A stretch of DNA of 50,874 nucleotides. It comes from Chromatiales bacterium. GTDB lineage: Bacteria > Pseudomonadota > Gammaproteobacteria > CAMYNG01. Made by a program: the position numbers and the translations under genes. Below the pieces are notes generated by a model that saw only the letters and a program-made list of their open reading frames with translations, made no database searches and was not told where the DNA came from. The stretch spans positions 1-50,874 of the forward strand of contig JALTLF010000157.1 of assembly GCA_027005735.1 (NCBI GenBank), written 5' to 3'. This document shows positions 16,321 to 26,389 of the stretch, piece after piece (position 1 is the first letter of the stretch; every line of letters starts with the position of its first letter).

Positions 16321-16434
16321 GCGATACACCGGTCCCGACCGGGATCGGCCCATGGTGCTGCATGCGTGGCGGCGTCATCCTGTCGGCACGCGGTGATATT
16401 CAGAAAATCGGTATTTTTTCGGGAGAACAGGTCA

Positions 16435-17007
16435 ATGAAAGTTCGCATTGTTTCCAGACGGTATATTTTCGCCATCGCATTGTTGTTGCCCGCCGGGGGT
16501 GTGCTGGCCGGCGGCACGGGCCACAGTCACGGTGATCCACATGGTTCCCACCGCCACAGCGAATGGATTGCGCCACCCGCCGAGTACGCGGCGCGGCGCC
16601 ATAGCGGGTGGGATGATGCCGCCAGCGCAGGGCGGGGCGAGGCCATCTATCGCCAGAATTGTCTCAGCTGTCATGGCGCGGACGGCAACGGCAAGGGGCC
16701 GGCGGCGGCCGGGCTGGCGCATGCGCCGGCCGATTTGACCAACCATTTTCATACCGCCCCCGGGCAGGGCGATGCCTACCTTTTCTGGCGGGTCAGTGAA
16801 GGTGGCATGGTGGAGCCCTTCCGCGGCATGAAATCGGCCATGCCGCCGTTCAAGACCCTGTTGAGCGAACAGGAGATCTGGGACGTGCTGACCTATGTGC
16901 ACCAGAAGTTCCACGGTGGTTTTCCGGACATGCATGGCCAGATGCACGGCGCGACGCCGGCGAACCCCGGGGGGAATCCACATGACGATGGCGGCCATGC
17001 CCACTGA
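16435..17007 (+). CDS. Monoheme cytochrome c with His-rich termini
   Basis: CLSCHGADGNGKG; GHSHGDPHGSHRHSEW and HDDGGHAH; start ATGAAAGTTCGC at 16435. Confidence 0.7.
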   Translation: MKVRIVSRRYIFAIALLLPAGGVLAGGTGHSHGDPHGSHRHSEWIAPPAEYAARRHSGWDDAASAGRGEAIYRQNCLSCHGADGNGKGPAAAGLAHAPADLTNHFHTAPGQGDAYLFWRVSEGGMVEPFRGMKSAMPPFKTLLSEQEIWDVLTYVHQKFHGGFPDMHGQMHGATPANPGGNPHDDGGHAH

Positions 17008-17058
17008 CGGGGTATGGCGGGCCTTGTCCATGAGATGTTCCCAGTGGTGCGGGCGGCC

Positions 17059-17072
17059 TTGATCTGTATCAA
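17059..17072. promoter_or_regulatory. FNR/ANR-type box TTGAT-CTGT-ATCAA
   Basis: Exact match to TTGAT-N4-ATCAA in the 17008-17196 intergenic region upstream of the Rieske gene. Confidence 0.7.
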
Positions 17073-17196
17073 GAAAATGGCACCTGGATGAAACAGCTGG
17101 TGACCAGGCATGTCCAAGGAAGTGTGCATGGCGCACAGGGATCGGGGAGGGCAGCGGCACGGACAGGTTAGTTTGGCGCTCGGGAGGAGGATTGCC

Positions 17197-17844
17197 ATGA
17201 CGACGACTTACGATACGGGAAAGGGTGCAACGGAATTCGATACCGATGTGGCGCCGGATCCCGCACGGCGACGTTTCCTCGTCACCAGCACCAGCGTGGC
17301 GGGGGGCATCGGTATCGCCGCGGCTGCCTGGCCGTTTATCGCCAGCTGGAATCCCAGCGCGCGGGCTCGCAACCTTGGCGCGCCGGTGGAGGTGGATATC
17401 AGCAAGATCGAACCGGGCGCGCAGGTGACGGTCCAATGGCAGGGCAAACCCGTATGGGTCCTGCGGCGTACGCCCGCCATGCGTGAACACCTCGCCAGCG
17501 CGGATCTGATCGCCCAGTTACGCGATCCCGACTCCGAGGTGGCCAGTCAGCAACCGGCGTATGCACAGAACACCCTGCGCGCCATTCGGGAAGACGTGTT
17601 CGTCGTTATCGCCCTGTGTACCCACCTCGGTTGTATCCCCACGTTTCGTCCGGAGGTTGCGCCGGCGGACCTGGGACCCCACTGGCACGGGGGGTATTTC
17701 TGTCCCTGTCATGGCTCGCGTTTCGACTTTGCCGGGCGTGTATTCAAGAATGTCCCCGCGCCGACCAACCTGGTGATTCCGCCTTATCACTATGTCACCG
17801 ATACGGTAGTACAGATCGGCGTCGATCCCGAGGAAGCGGCATGA
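17197..17844 (+). CDS. Rieske 2Fe-2S protein (bc1 UCRI-like), orphan
   Basis: RRRFL Tat-like/TM N-terminus; CTHLGC...CPCHGSRFD cluster-binding motifs. Confidence 0.85.
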   Translation: MTTTYDTGKGATEFDTDVAPDPARRRFLVTSTSVAGGIGIAAAAWPFIASWNPSARARNLGAPVEVDISKIEPGAQVTVQWQGKPVWVLRRTPAMREHLASADLIAQLRDPDSEVASQQPAYAQNTLRAIREDVFVVIALCTHLGCIPTFRPEVAPADLGPHWHGGYFCPCHGSRFDFAGRVFKNVPAPTNLVIPPYHYVTDTVVQIGVDPEEAA

Positions 17845-18974
17845 CGCTGGGGGAGGGGAACGTCGTTACCATCGCCGGTGCCGGTCCTGCCGGGCTGTCG
17901 GCCGCCATCACCCTGGCGCGGGCGGGGCAGCCAGTGGTGGTACACGAGGCACAGGCCGAGGTGGGACATCGCTTCGGTGCCGATTTGCAGGGGCTGGAGA
18001 ACTGGACCACGGAAGAGGACGTCCTCGCCGTGATGCGCAGCGTGGGCCTGAACACGGATTTTCGCTATCTGCCGGGGATGCGTGGCGTGGCTTATGACCA
18101 CTGGCGCAATGCCTGGCCCATCGAGAGCGAGCTACCGCTGTTCTACCTGGTGGAGCGGGGGCCGCGCCCGGGCTCGCTCGACAGCGCCCTGCTGGCGCAG
18201 GCCCTGGAACTGGGCGTCGAGGTGCGCTTCAACAGCCGCCTGAAGACCATCCCCAGCCCGGCCATTCGTGCCGTTGGTCCGCGCGCCGCCGATGCCATCG
18301 CCGTGGGCTATCATTTCGAGACCGACATGGACGATGGTTTCTGGGTCATCTGCGACGATGAGCTGGCGCCCAGGGGTTATGCCTATCTCCTCGTCTGGGA
18401 GGGCCAGGGCACGGTGAAGAGCTGCATGTTCACCGGCTTCAAGCAGGAAAAGCGCTACGTGGAACGCACCATCAGGGCCTTCGAGGAACTGGTGGGCCTG
18501 AAAATGCGCGATCCCCGCCCCCATGGCGGGGTGGGCAATTTTCGTATCCCTGTACAGCCTTTTCCCGATGGCCGTCCGGTGGTGGGCGAGCAGGCCGGTT
18601 TCCAGGATACCCTCTGGGGTTTCGGCATGCGCCATGCGATGATGTCGGGCGTACTGGCGGCGCGCAGCCTGCTGGAGGACGACGATTACAACGCACTGTG
18701 GCGTCGGGAATTTGGTGCGCAGATGGAGACCTCGGTGGTCAATCGCGCCCTGTTCAGTATGCTGGGCAACCGGGGATACCGCTGGTTTCTGCGCAAGGCG
18801 ACCAATGTCGATGACCTGCGGGGATTTCTTCGCCGGCAATACGGCCCATCGTTACTGAGGAAGCTGCTGCTGCCCTGGGCGCGGCGTCGCTATCGCAGCG
18901 TACGCAAGGACAGGAGCTGCGACCATGTCGATTGCAGTTGCGTGTGGTGCCGCTGTGGCGGCGAACTCGCCTGA
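17841..18974 (+). CDS. FAD-dependent oxidoreductase (geranylgeranyl-reductase-like) with Cys-rich C-terminus
   Basis: VVTIAGAGPAGLSAAITLARAG Rossmann motif; tail DRSCDHVDCSCVWCRCGGELA. Confidence 0.7.
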   Translation: MTLGEGNVVTIAGAGPAGLSAAITLARAGQPVVVHEAQAEVGHRFGADLQGLENWTTEEDVLAVMRSVGLNTDFRYLPGMRGVAYDHWRNAWPIESELPLFYLVERGPRPGSLDSALLAQALELGVEVRFNSRLKTIPSPAIRAVGPRAADAIAVGYHFETDMDDGFWVICDDELAPRGYAYLLVWEGQGTVKSCMFTGFKQEKRYVERTIRAFEELVGLKMRDPRPHGGVGNFRIPVQPFPDGRPVVGEQAGFQDTLWGFGMRHAMMSGVLAARSLLEDDDYNALWRREFGAQMETSVVNRALFSMLGNRGYRWFLRKATNVDDLRGFLRRQYGPSLLRKLLLPWARRRYRSVRKDRSCDHVDCSCVWCRCGGELA

Positions 18975-19028
18975 GTCATGACATCGGCAATTGCCTGGCT
19001 TGAATGTGACAACCTGAAGGGAGGAAAA

Positions 19029-19256
19029 ATGGACATCTATATCATTGCCACGAAGGGGTGCAGCCACTGCACCAACCTGAAACGAGAACTGGCAGAGCTC
19101 GGATACGAGTGTGACATCAAGTACGCCGAGGACCATCCCGAACTGGTGGAGAAATTCCAGATCCGCCATTCGCCGAACCTGGTCGTCAACGACAAGGTGG
19201 TGTTTCGGGATCAGCCTGGCGAGAACGAGTTGAAAGCCTTTTTCGAGGCCTTATAG
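19029..19256 (+). CDS. Glutaredoxin-like protein
   Basis: MDIYIIATKGCSHCTNLKREL; SPNLVVNDKVVF cis-Pro-like region. Confidence 0.75.
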   Translation: MDIYIIATKGCSHCTNLKRELAELGYECDIKYAEDHPELVEKFQIRHSPNLVVNDKVVFRDQPGENELKAFFEAL

Positions 19257-19295
19257 ATCCTCCCTGAAACGGGAGTCGCGGAGTCGAACGAGAAT

Positions 19296-22001
19296 ATGAA
19301 CAACAACGAGACCAGTATGAAAGATCCAGTTTGCGGTATGGATGTCACGCCGGAGAAGGCGGCGGCAAAGTCTGAATACGAGGGGCAGACGTACTATTTC
19401 TGCTCCACGCACTGCCATGACAAGTTCGTCGCCGCGCCGGGGGAGTACACCGGCGCCGCGAAGGCCACCGATCCGGTGTGCGGCATGGAGGTGGACCCGG
19501 CGAGCCCTGCGGCCACGGCCGAGCACGAGGGGCAGACGTATTACTTCTGTTCTACGCACTGCCATGACAAGTTCGTCGCCGCGCCGGGGGAGTACACCGG
19601 CGCCGCGAAGGCCACCGATCCGGTGTGCGGCATGGAAGTGGACCCGGAACATCCTGTGGCCACGGCCGAGCACGAGGGGCAGACGTATTACTTCTGCTCC
19701 ACGCACTGCCATGACAAGTTTGTCGCCGATCCCCGGGCCGTACTCGAAGGCGGCAACAAGGCCGAGGCGGTGGAGGCCTCGGAATATTTCTGTCCCATGT
19801 GCCCCGAGGTGCATGCCACCGAGCCCGGCGCCTGCCCCAGTTGCGGCATGGCCCTGGAGCCGAAGATGGTGCCACTCAGCAATACGAAGACCGAGTACGT
19901 CTGCCCCATGCACCCGGAAGTGGTGCAGGACCACCCCGGTTCCTGCCCCAAGTGCGGCATGGCGCTGGAGCCGCGCACCGTGGAGCTGGAAGAGGATACC
20001 AGCGAACTGGACGACATGACGCGGCGTTTCTGGGTCAGCACGATCCTGGCCATCCCGGTATTCTTCAGTGCCATGGCCGCTGAATTCTGGCCCGAGGCCA
20101 TAGCCGGGATCATCGAACCCCATATTCGCCAGTGGATCGAGCTCATCCTGGCGACGCCGGTGGTCTGGTGGGGTGGCTGGATCTTCTTCGTGCGTGGCTG
20201 GCGCTCCATCGTCACCTGGAATCTCAACATGTTTACCCTCATCGCCATCGGCGTGGGTATTGCCTGGACCTACAGCCTGGTTGCGGTATTGGCACCCGGC
20301 ATATTTCCCCCCAAGGTATTCAATGAAATGGGCGTGGTCCCGGTGTACTTCGAGGCCGCCGCCGTGATCACAGCCCTGGTGCTGCTGGGGCAGGTGCTGG
20401 AGCTGCGTGCCCGCAGCCAGACCAATGCGGCCATCAAGATGCTGCTGGGCCTGGCCCCCCGAACCGCGCGCATCGTGCGTGAAGACGGCACCGAGGAGGA
20501 TATCCCGCTCGAGCAGGTCAAGGTGGGCGACATCCTGCGCGTGCGCCCGGGCGAGAAGATCCCGGTGGACGGCACGGTGCAGGACGGGGAGAGCAATGTG
20601 GATGAGTCCATGGTCACCGGCGAGCCGATTCCAGTGGAAAAGGCCGCGGGTGATCGGCTCATCGGCGCCACGGTCAACGGGACCGGTAGCCTGTTGATGC
20701 GTGCCGAGCGCGTGGGTGCCGATACCCTGCTTTCTCAGATCGTGCAAATGGTGGCCGAGGCACAGCGTTCGCGCGCCCCCATCCAGAAGCTGGTGGACGT
20801 GGTTTCCAGCTATTTTGTGCCGGCGGTGGTCATCATTGCCATCATTACTTTCTTCGTGTGGTGGAAGTGGGGGCCCGAACCGGCTCTGGCCTATGCCGTC
20901 ATCAATGCCGTCGCTGTGCTGATCATCGCCTGTCCCTGTGCCCTGGGTCTGGCCACACCCATGTCCATCATGGTAGGCACGGGTCGCGGCGCCATGATGG
21001 GTGTGCTAATCAAGAATGCCGAAGCCCTGGAAGTGATGCGCAAGGTGGATACGCTGGTGGTGGACAAAACCGGCACCCTGACGGAAGGCAAGCCCAGGCT
21101 GGTTTCCGTGGTTGCCGTCGATGGCTTCGAGGAGCATGAAATCCTCAGACTCGGCGCCAGCCTGGAGCGTGCATCGGAACACCCGCTGGCGGAGGCCATC
21201 GTGCGTGGCGCCGAGGAACGGGACATCGAGCTTTCGGCCACCGATGATTTCCAGTCGGTCACCGGAAAGGGTGTGACCGGCAAGGTCGATGGACACGAAA
21301 TTGCCCTGGGCAACATCCGGCTCCTGGAAAGCCTTGACATCGAGCCCGGCGAACTGCCACAGCTTGCCGAGACGGGGCGCGCCGAAGGCCAGACGGTGAT
21401 GCTGGTCGCCATCGACGGCAAGGCTGCCGGCCTCATCGGGGTGGCCGATCCCATCAAGGAATCGACGCCGGAGGCCATCGCCGATCTGCACAAGGAAGGG
21501 ATCAGCGTCGTGATGCTCACCGGCGACAGTCGCACCACGGCGGAGGCCGTGGCGCGCAAGCTGTGGATCGACCAGGTGGAGGCGGAAGTCCTGCCCGACC
21601 AGAAGGCCGAGATCGTCAAGAAACTTCAGGCGAGGGGCTGCATCGTCGCTATGGCCGGTGACGGTATCAACGATGCGCCGGCACTGGCACAGGCCCATGT
21701 GGGCATTGCCATGGGCACAGGCACGGATGTCGCCATGGAGAGTGCGGGGATCACCCTGGTAAAAGGCGACCTGCGTGGTATCGTGCGTGCCCGGCGCCTC
21801 AGTCGCGCTACAATGCGCAACATCCGCCAGAATCTGTTTTTCGCCTTTGTCTATAACTCGGCGGGTGTGCCGGTGGCTGCCGGTGTCCTGTACCCGTTCT
21901 TTGGAATATTGCTGTCCCCGATCATCGCCGCCGCAGCCATGAGTTTCAGTTCGGTGTCGGTCATAAGCAATGCGCTACGACTGCGCAAGGTGAAACTCTA
22001 G
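19296..22001 (+). CDS. copA: Copper-type P1B ATPase with three N-terminal YHS domains and two CPMxPE heavy-metal-binding domains
   Basis: DPVCGM...[12 protein letters not shown] x3; [11 protein letters not shown] and [43 protein letters not shown]. Confidence 0.9.
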   Translation: MNNNETSMKDPVCGMDVTPEKAAAKSEYEGQTYYFCSTHCHDKFVAAPGEYTGAAKATDPVCGMEVDPASPAATAEHEGQTYYFCSTHCHDKFVAAPGEYTGAAKATDPVCGMEVDPEHPVATAEHEGQTYYFCSTHCHDKFVADPRAVLEGGNKAEAVEASEYFCPMCPEVHATEPGACPSCGMALEPKMVPLSNTKTEYVCPMHPEVVQDHPGSCPKCGMALEPRTVELEEDTSELDDMTRRFWVSTILAIPVFFSAMAAEFWPEAIAGIIEPHIRQWIELILATPVVWWGGWIFFVRGWRSIVTWNLNMFTLIAIGVGIAWTYSLVAVLAPGIFPPKVFNEMGVVPVYFEAAAVITALVLLGQVLELRARSQTNAAIKMLLGLAPRTARIVREDGTEEDIPLEQVKVGDILRVRPGEKIPVDGTVQDGESNVDESMVTGEPIPVEKAAGDRLIGATVNGTGSLLMRAERVGADTLLSQIVQMVAEAQRSRAPIQKLVDVVSSYFVPAVVIIAIITFFVWWKWGPEPALAYAVINAVAVLIIACPCALGLATPMSIMVGTGRGAMMGVLIKNAEALEVMRKVDTLVVDKTGTLTEGKPRLVSVVAVDGFEEHEILRLGASLERASEHPLAEAIVRGAEERDIELSATDDFQSVTGKGVTGKVDGHEIALGNIRLLESLDIEPGELPQLAETGRAEGQTVMLVAIDGKAAGLIGVADPIKESTPEAIADLHKEGISVVMLTGDSRTTAEAVARKLWIDQVEAEVLPDQKAEIVKKLQARGCIVAMAGDGINDAPALAQAHVGIAMGTGTDVAMESAGITLVKGDLRGIVRARRLSRATMRNIRQNLFFAFVYNSAGVPVAAGVLYPFFGILLSPIIAAAAMSFSSVSVISNALRLRKVKL
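19318..19758 (+). repeat. Three tandem 147-bp units encoding YHS domains
   Basis: GATCCGGTGTGCGGCATGGA recurs with a period of exactly 147 bp (49 codons); units 2 and 3 nearly identical. Confidence 0.85.
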
Positions 22002-22028
22002 AAACCCCAGGCATAGCGAGGTGTCATC

Positions 22029-22337
22029 ATGAAGTTCAGGAAAGTAACCGCCATCTTCCCGGAGCTGGACCTGAAAAAGGTCGAGGAAGCACTTATCGAT
22101 ATCGGCGTGCCGGGAATGACCGTGACCCGGGCGCATGGCTTTGGCGAATATCGGAATTTCTTTGCCGAGGATTGCATGAGCGACTGCGTGCGGGTGGAAA
22201 TCTTCACCGAGGCTGAAAAGGCACCGGAGATCGCCGACACCATCGCGCGAACGGTGCACGAGGGCATGACCAGCGATGGCATGATTGCCATTCTGCCGGT
22301 GGAAGAGTTCATGCATATTCGCCAGTACGGCCAGTAA
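22029..22337 (+). CDS. PII-like protein (metal-associated PII family candidate)
   Basis: 102 aa, MKFRKVTAIFPELDLKKVEEALIDIGVPGMTVTRAHGFG resembles the PII fold; directly downstream of the P1B ATPase. Confidence 0.6.
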   Translation: MKFRKVTAIFPELDLKKVEEALIDIGVPGMTVTRAHGFGEYRNFFAEDCMSDCVRVEIFTEAEKAPEIADTIARTVHEGMTSDGMIAILPVEEFMHIRQYGQ

Positions 22338-22384
22338 TTCCCGGGCAGTTCCCCCGCGGCCCGGGGCTGGATGCGGAGGTAATG

Positions 22385-22756
22385 ATGGCTGCAGACGCAA
22401 CAGGTCCGGATGATGCCTTCGTGGTGCGCAGAAAGGTCCGCCTGCGGGACCTGTCCAGCCGCGAACACGTCGAAGCGGTCAAGCGTGCTCTGCGTGCGCT
22501 GGAAGGCATGCGGGAGGTGCGGGTCGACTCGGGCCGTCAGTGCGCGCTCGTTTGCTATGACGCTTCCCGCCTGAGTTTCGGGCAGATCGAGCAGGCTCTG
22601 GTGGAGTCAGGCTGTCCACCCGCGCCAGGATTCCGGGCGCGTCTCAGGGCCGCCCTCTACCGCTACATGGACGAGAATGCCCATGAGAACGCGGGGCGCA
22701 GGCCAGCACCCTGTTGCAGTAATCCCGGCGAGATATACGCGCGCAAGCACAGGTGA
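22385..22756 (+). CDS. HMA-like hypothetical protein without an obvious CXXC
   Basis: VRRKVRLRDLSSREHVEAVKRALRALEGMREVRVDSGRQCALVCYDASRLSFGQIEQALVESGC follows the HMA layout. Confidence 0.45.
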   Translation: MAADATGPDDAFVVRRKVRLRDLSSREHVEAVKRALRALEGMREVRVDSGRQCALVCYDASRLSFGQIEQALVESGCPPAPGFRARLRAALYRYMDENAHENAGRRPAPCCSNPGEIYARKHR

Positions 22757-22811
22757 CCCGGCACGTACCGTCACGGGTCGTGGCATGGGCGAGACATCAG
22801 GAGGGAGTGAA

Positions 22812-23033
22812 ATGATGAACGGTAGCGGCATGTTCTTTGGTGGTGGATTCATGTGGCTGATCTGGATCCTCGTCATCGCCGGCATCGTGCTGGCCGTTGT
22901 ATTCCTGGTACGAGGAGGAGAAGGGGCATCCGGATCGAGCGAATCTGCGCTGGATATACTCAAGAAGCGCTATGCGCGCGGTGAAATCGACGAACAGGAA
23001 TACGAACGGCGACGCAGGGAACTGGAAGACTGA
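22812..23033 (+). CDS. SHOCT-domain small membrane protein
   Basis: Single TM then ALDILKKRYARGEIDEQEYERRRRELED. Confidence 0.75.
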   Translation: MMNGSGMFFGGGFMWLIWILVIAGIVLAVVFLVRGGEGASGSSESALDILKKRYARGEIDEQEYERRRRELED

Positions 23034-23044
23034 GGGAATACCGG

Positions 23045-23779
23045 GTGGCTGTGGCGGCTGAACTCAGGCTGCGGTGGCCGAACGCTGTTTCCGGCAGGAC
23101 GGGGAGAGGGCACGTGGATCCTGAATATGCATACGGCATGTGGGTAGTGGCCGGGTTTAATCTTGGCCTGTTCCTGTTCTTTACCCTGAGTTTTCTCAAG
23201 CCGCAGGGACGGGCGGAGTGGCGCAACATGAGCGTCGTCATCGCCTTCCTGGTCGCCCTGTTCAGCGAGATGTACGGTTTTCCGCTTACCATCTACCTGC
23301 TCACCGGCTGGTTGGGGGAGGCCTATCCGGTCCTGCAACCTTTTTCGCACAAGTATGGGCATCTCTGGGTGGTGGTCTTCGGCGGCTCGACGCTTGCCTG
23401 GGCCCTGGTCATGGCGCTCAGCCTGGCGCTGCTACTGATCGGTTATACGCTGCTGGCGCGGGGCTGGCGCCAGATCCACGGTGCCCGTGGGAGACTGGTC
23501 ACCGACGGGATCTATGCCTTCGCGCGCCACCCCCAATACACGGGATTGTTCCTGATGATCGCCGCATTTCTCATTCAGTGGCCAACCCTGCTGACAGTAC
23601 TCATGGCGCCGATACTGGTGTTTGCATATATTCGCCTGGCGCGCCGGGAAGAACGGCGGGCGTACGAGGAATTTGGCAACGCCTACGCCGACTATGCGCG
23701 CCGTACGCCAATGTTCTTCCCGCCCCTGCGGTGTTGGAAGGCATTTCTGTCCACGAAGGGAAATACGGCTCCAACATGA
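23045..23779 (+). CDS. Isoprenylcysteine carboxyl methyltransferase-family membrane protein
   Basis: GRLVTDGIYAFARHPQYTGLFL...ARREERRAYEEFGNAYADYARRTPMFFP; start codon uncertain. Confidence 0.7.
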   Translation: MAVAAELRLRWPNAVSGRTGRGHVDPEYAYGMWVVAGFNLGLFLFFTLSFLKPQGRAEWRNMSVVIAFLVALFSEMYGFPLTIYLLTGWLGEAYPVLQPFSHKYGHLWVVVFGGSTLAWALVMALSLALLLIGYTLLARGWRQIHGARGRLVTDGIYAFARHPQYTGLFLMIAAFLIQWPTLLTVLMAPILVFAYIRLARREERRAYEEFGNAYADYARRTPMFFPPLRCWKAFLSTKGNTAPT

Positions 23780-23814
23780 CTTTTTCATCACCATGATGGA
23801 AAAGGAGGTGCGAC

Positions 23815-24087
23815 ATGAATACACGACTCTCGCTTCGCGGCGTGGGGCATGCCACCAGCCTGCTCCTGGTGATCACTTTCCTGTTGTGTGTCGGCTTCGA
23901 TTTTCTGTTTCCGGACATGGCCATGTACCCGAGCTGGCAGCGCCTGCTGCCGGGGTTTGAATGGATAAGCTGGCAGAGCGTCGTGCTGGGCGTGGCAGAG
24001 ACCTATGTCTATGGCTGGTTCTTCGCCCTGATCTGGACGCCGCTGTATAACCTGTTTTCAGAGTCCGGCACCCCTTCGGAGGGTTAG
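23815..24087 (+). CDS. Small membrane protein (DUF5676-like)
   Basis: 90 aa, two TMs, LLCVGFDFLFPDMAMYPSWQRLLPGFEW. Confidence 0.55.
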   Translation: MNTRLSLRGVGHATSLLLVITFLLCVGFDFLFPDMAMYPSWQRLLPGFEWISWQSVVLGVAETYVYGWFFALIWTPLYNLFSESGTPSEG

Positions 24088-24119
24088 TTGGAAATTTCCC
24101 ATTACACAGGGAGCCAAAA

Positions 24120-25304
24120 TTGAAAAAGAGAATCACCATCGTCGGCAACGGCTTCGCTTCGCTGTTTCTGATCCAGTACCTCCTGCCCTTGCCGGTTTGG
24201 CCATATCCACTGGGTATGGTGCGGCGGCTGTGGTCAAAGTATGACATCACCCTGATCGGTAACGGTGAATTCGTCTATTTTCCCGCCATTCCGGAGTTCA
24301 TTGTCGGCAAGAAGAACCGTGCCGGGGTGTGCGTGGACATCCGGCCATACCTGCGTCGGCGCAATATCCGCTTCATCGATGATTTTGTTGTCGATATTCA
24401 GGACGGCGGTCGCCGGGTGGTGACCCGTAATGGCAGCTACGAGAACGATGCCCTGTTTCTTGGCATCGGTCCGGACTTCCTCAAGGACGATATCCCGGGA
24501 ACGCGCGACCATACCCACTCCCCTTGCTACGGACCCGAGGATATGGAGGTCTTCGTGAGCAAGCTCAATGCCATGGAAGGTGGTGTGATCTATCTGGGTT
24601 TCAAGATCAACCGCGCGGATGGTTTCGTCGCCGGGCGGGCGGGGCAGATGTACGAGTGTGCCTGCCTGCTGGACTACGCGCTCAAGGAAAGGGGGGTGCG
24701 GGACAGGTTCGAGATCCATTTCTTCTCGCCCAATATCGAGCCGGGCGAAACGGGTGCCATTACGGATCGGCTGAGTGAGCGAAATATCATTCTCGACTAT
24801 GGTTACGAGCCGGCCGAGTTCGTCGAGGGGGGCATGAAAGACGCGGATGGAAGCTTTCGCAAGGCGGACCTGGTGCTCTATTCACCGGGTATCACGGGCT
24901 CCGAGCTGGTAAGAAATTCCTGCTTGCCGGCGAGCAAGGGTGGCCAGATCGCTACCGATCGTTTCGGGCAGGTTGAGGGGCTGGAGCGGGTTTTTGCCGC
25001 GGGTGATTGTGCGGCCCACGAGAACCCCCCTCCCTGGGTGCCACACCAGGCACACATGGCACAACTGCGCGCTCAGGCGGCGGCGAAGAACATGCGTGCG
25101 GTACTGGCCGGCAGATCTCCACGCGCCACCTATCGCTACGAACTTTCCTGCATTCTTAACATGGAAAATGACGCCATGTGGATGCACATGGCGAGTGATG
25201 ACAGGCCCCCGTTCTGGAACCTGTTTCCCCGGCGCTCGAAGAAGCTGATCACCCTGAAAAACAGTTTCGAGCGCCTGTACCTGTTCTACCTGCGCTACCT
25301 GTAG
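24120..25304 (+). CDS. SQR/NDH-2-like FAD-dependent oxidoreductase
   Basis: ITIVGNGFASLFLIQYL; VFAAGDCAAHENPP; TTG start. Confidence 0.65.
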   Translation: MKKRITIVGNGFASLFLIQYLLPLPVWPYPLGMVRRLWSKYDITLIGNGEFVYFPAIPEFIVGKKNRAGVCVDIRPYLRRRNIRFIDDFVVDIQDGGRRVVTRNGSYENDALFLGIGPDFLKDDIPGTRDHTHSPCYGPEDMEVFVSKLNAMEGGVIYLGFKINRADGFVAGRAGQMYECACLLDYALKERGVRDRFEIHFFSPNIEPGETGAITDRLSERNIILDYGYEPAEFVEGGMKDADGSFRKADLVLYSPGITGSELVRNSCLPASKGGQIATDRFGQVEGLERVFAAGDCAAHENPPPWVPHQAHMAQLRAQAAAKNMRAVLAGRSPRATYRYELSCILNMENDAMWMHMASDDRPPFWNLFPRRSKKLITLKNSFERLYLFYLRYL

Positions 25305-25334
25305 CGATAATCGGCCGAGGAGGAAGCCAGAAAT

Positions 25335-26297
25335 ATGCTGACCCGCACATACCACGCTTCACATCGCAGTGTTCGCCTGCGCCACGTGGCCGTACTGGCC
25401 GTGCTTGCCCTGCTGATACTCCATGCGTCACCGGCACGGGCCCTGGCGGTGCCACCCAGCGTATCGGCGCAATGGCTGAAGGAGAACCTGGGCAAGCCAG
25501 GCCTGGCGATCATCGAGGTCTCCAGTGAGGAAGAACATCTGTTCAATGGTCATATTCCGGGAAGTGTCGCCACGGACAAGAGCGCCTGGCGCTATGCGGC
25601 CGACGACGGCACGCTGGTGCGTTATGCGCCCGAAATCCTCGCCGAGAAACTGCGGCGCATGGGGATCAACGATGGCGACGGTGTGGTGATCTATTACAAG
25701 GGCAACAATACCGACGAGATCCTCGGTGCCTTCTACCTATACTGGCTGTTTCATCTCCTCGGGCATCCCAATGTCGGCATGCTCGATCAGGGCTGGCATG
25801 GCTGGTTGAACGCCGGCGGTCCCGTTGCCAAAGAGGCCCGGGAAATCAAACCCGGCAACTTCGTTGCACGCCCCCTGCTGGCGCTGGAGATCGGCACCGA
25901 TGAACTCAACCGTATTCGCGAGAACTACCTGCTGGTAGATGGCCGTCCAGCGAGCCATTTCGCCGGTCGCACGCGCTTTCCGGCCAATCCGCGCTACGGC
26001 CGTATCCCGGGCAGCGTCAACCAGCCATGGCAGGACTACATGCGTCGCGGCAAGGATGGCCACTGGTATGCGGAAGCCCCCGAGGTGCCTCCCTTGCTGG
26101 CGACGCTGGGTGTGGATCGCGACACGCCCATCCTGCTGACCTGCCTTGGTGGGACCGGTGCGGCCTTCAACTACGCCATGTTCTACGCCGCCGGCTATCA
26201 CAACCTCAGGTTGCACGATGCCGGCCTGCGACGCTGGAATGTGCGGCGCCTGCCGCTGGAAAAGACCAATGTGCACAAGCACGAGCCGGAGGAATGA
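25335..26297 (+). CDS. Periplasmic two-domain rhodanese/sulfurtransferase
   Basis: Signal peptide; two rhodanese modules; active-site loop LLTCLGGTGAAF. Confidence 0.75.
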   Translation: MLTRTYHASHRSVRLRHVAVLAVLALLILHASPARALAVPPSVSAQWLKENLGKPGLAIIEVSSEEEHLFNGHIPGSVATDKSAWRYAADDGTLVRYAPEILAEKLRRMGINDGDGVVIYYKGNNTDEILGAFYLYWLFHLLGHPNVGMLDQGWHGWLNAGGPVAKEAREIKPGNFVARPLLALEIGTDELNRIRENYLLVDGRPASHFAGRTRFPANPRYGRIPGSVNQPWQDYMRRGKDGHWYAEAPEVPPLLATLGVDRDTPILLTCLGGTGAAFNYAMFYAAGYHNLRLHDAGLRRWNVRRLPLEKTNVHKHEPEE

Positions 26298-26389
26298 GGG
26301 AAATACCAGTTCGCAAGTAAGAAACCTGGCCGCACTGGCCCCAGAATGGGGCTTGCCCGGCCTGTAATCATAATAAGAGGTAGAGGAAA

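Noticed and set aside
19318-19758. Possible CRISPR or satellite array
   Set aside because: Period is exactly 49 codons in frame and each unit encodes a YHS domain; no unique spacers.
19251-20747. 498-aa minus-strand ORF with internal repeats, opposite copA
   Set aside because: The repeats mirror the 147-bp YHS repeats on the plus strand; spurious frame.
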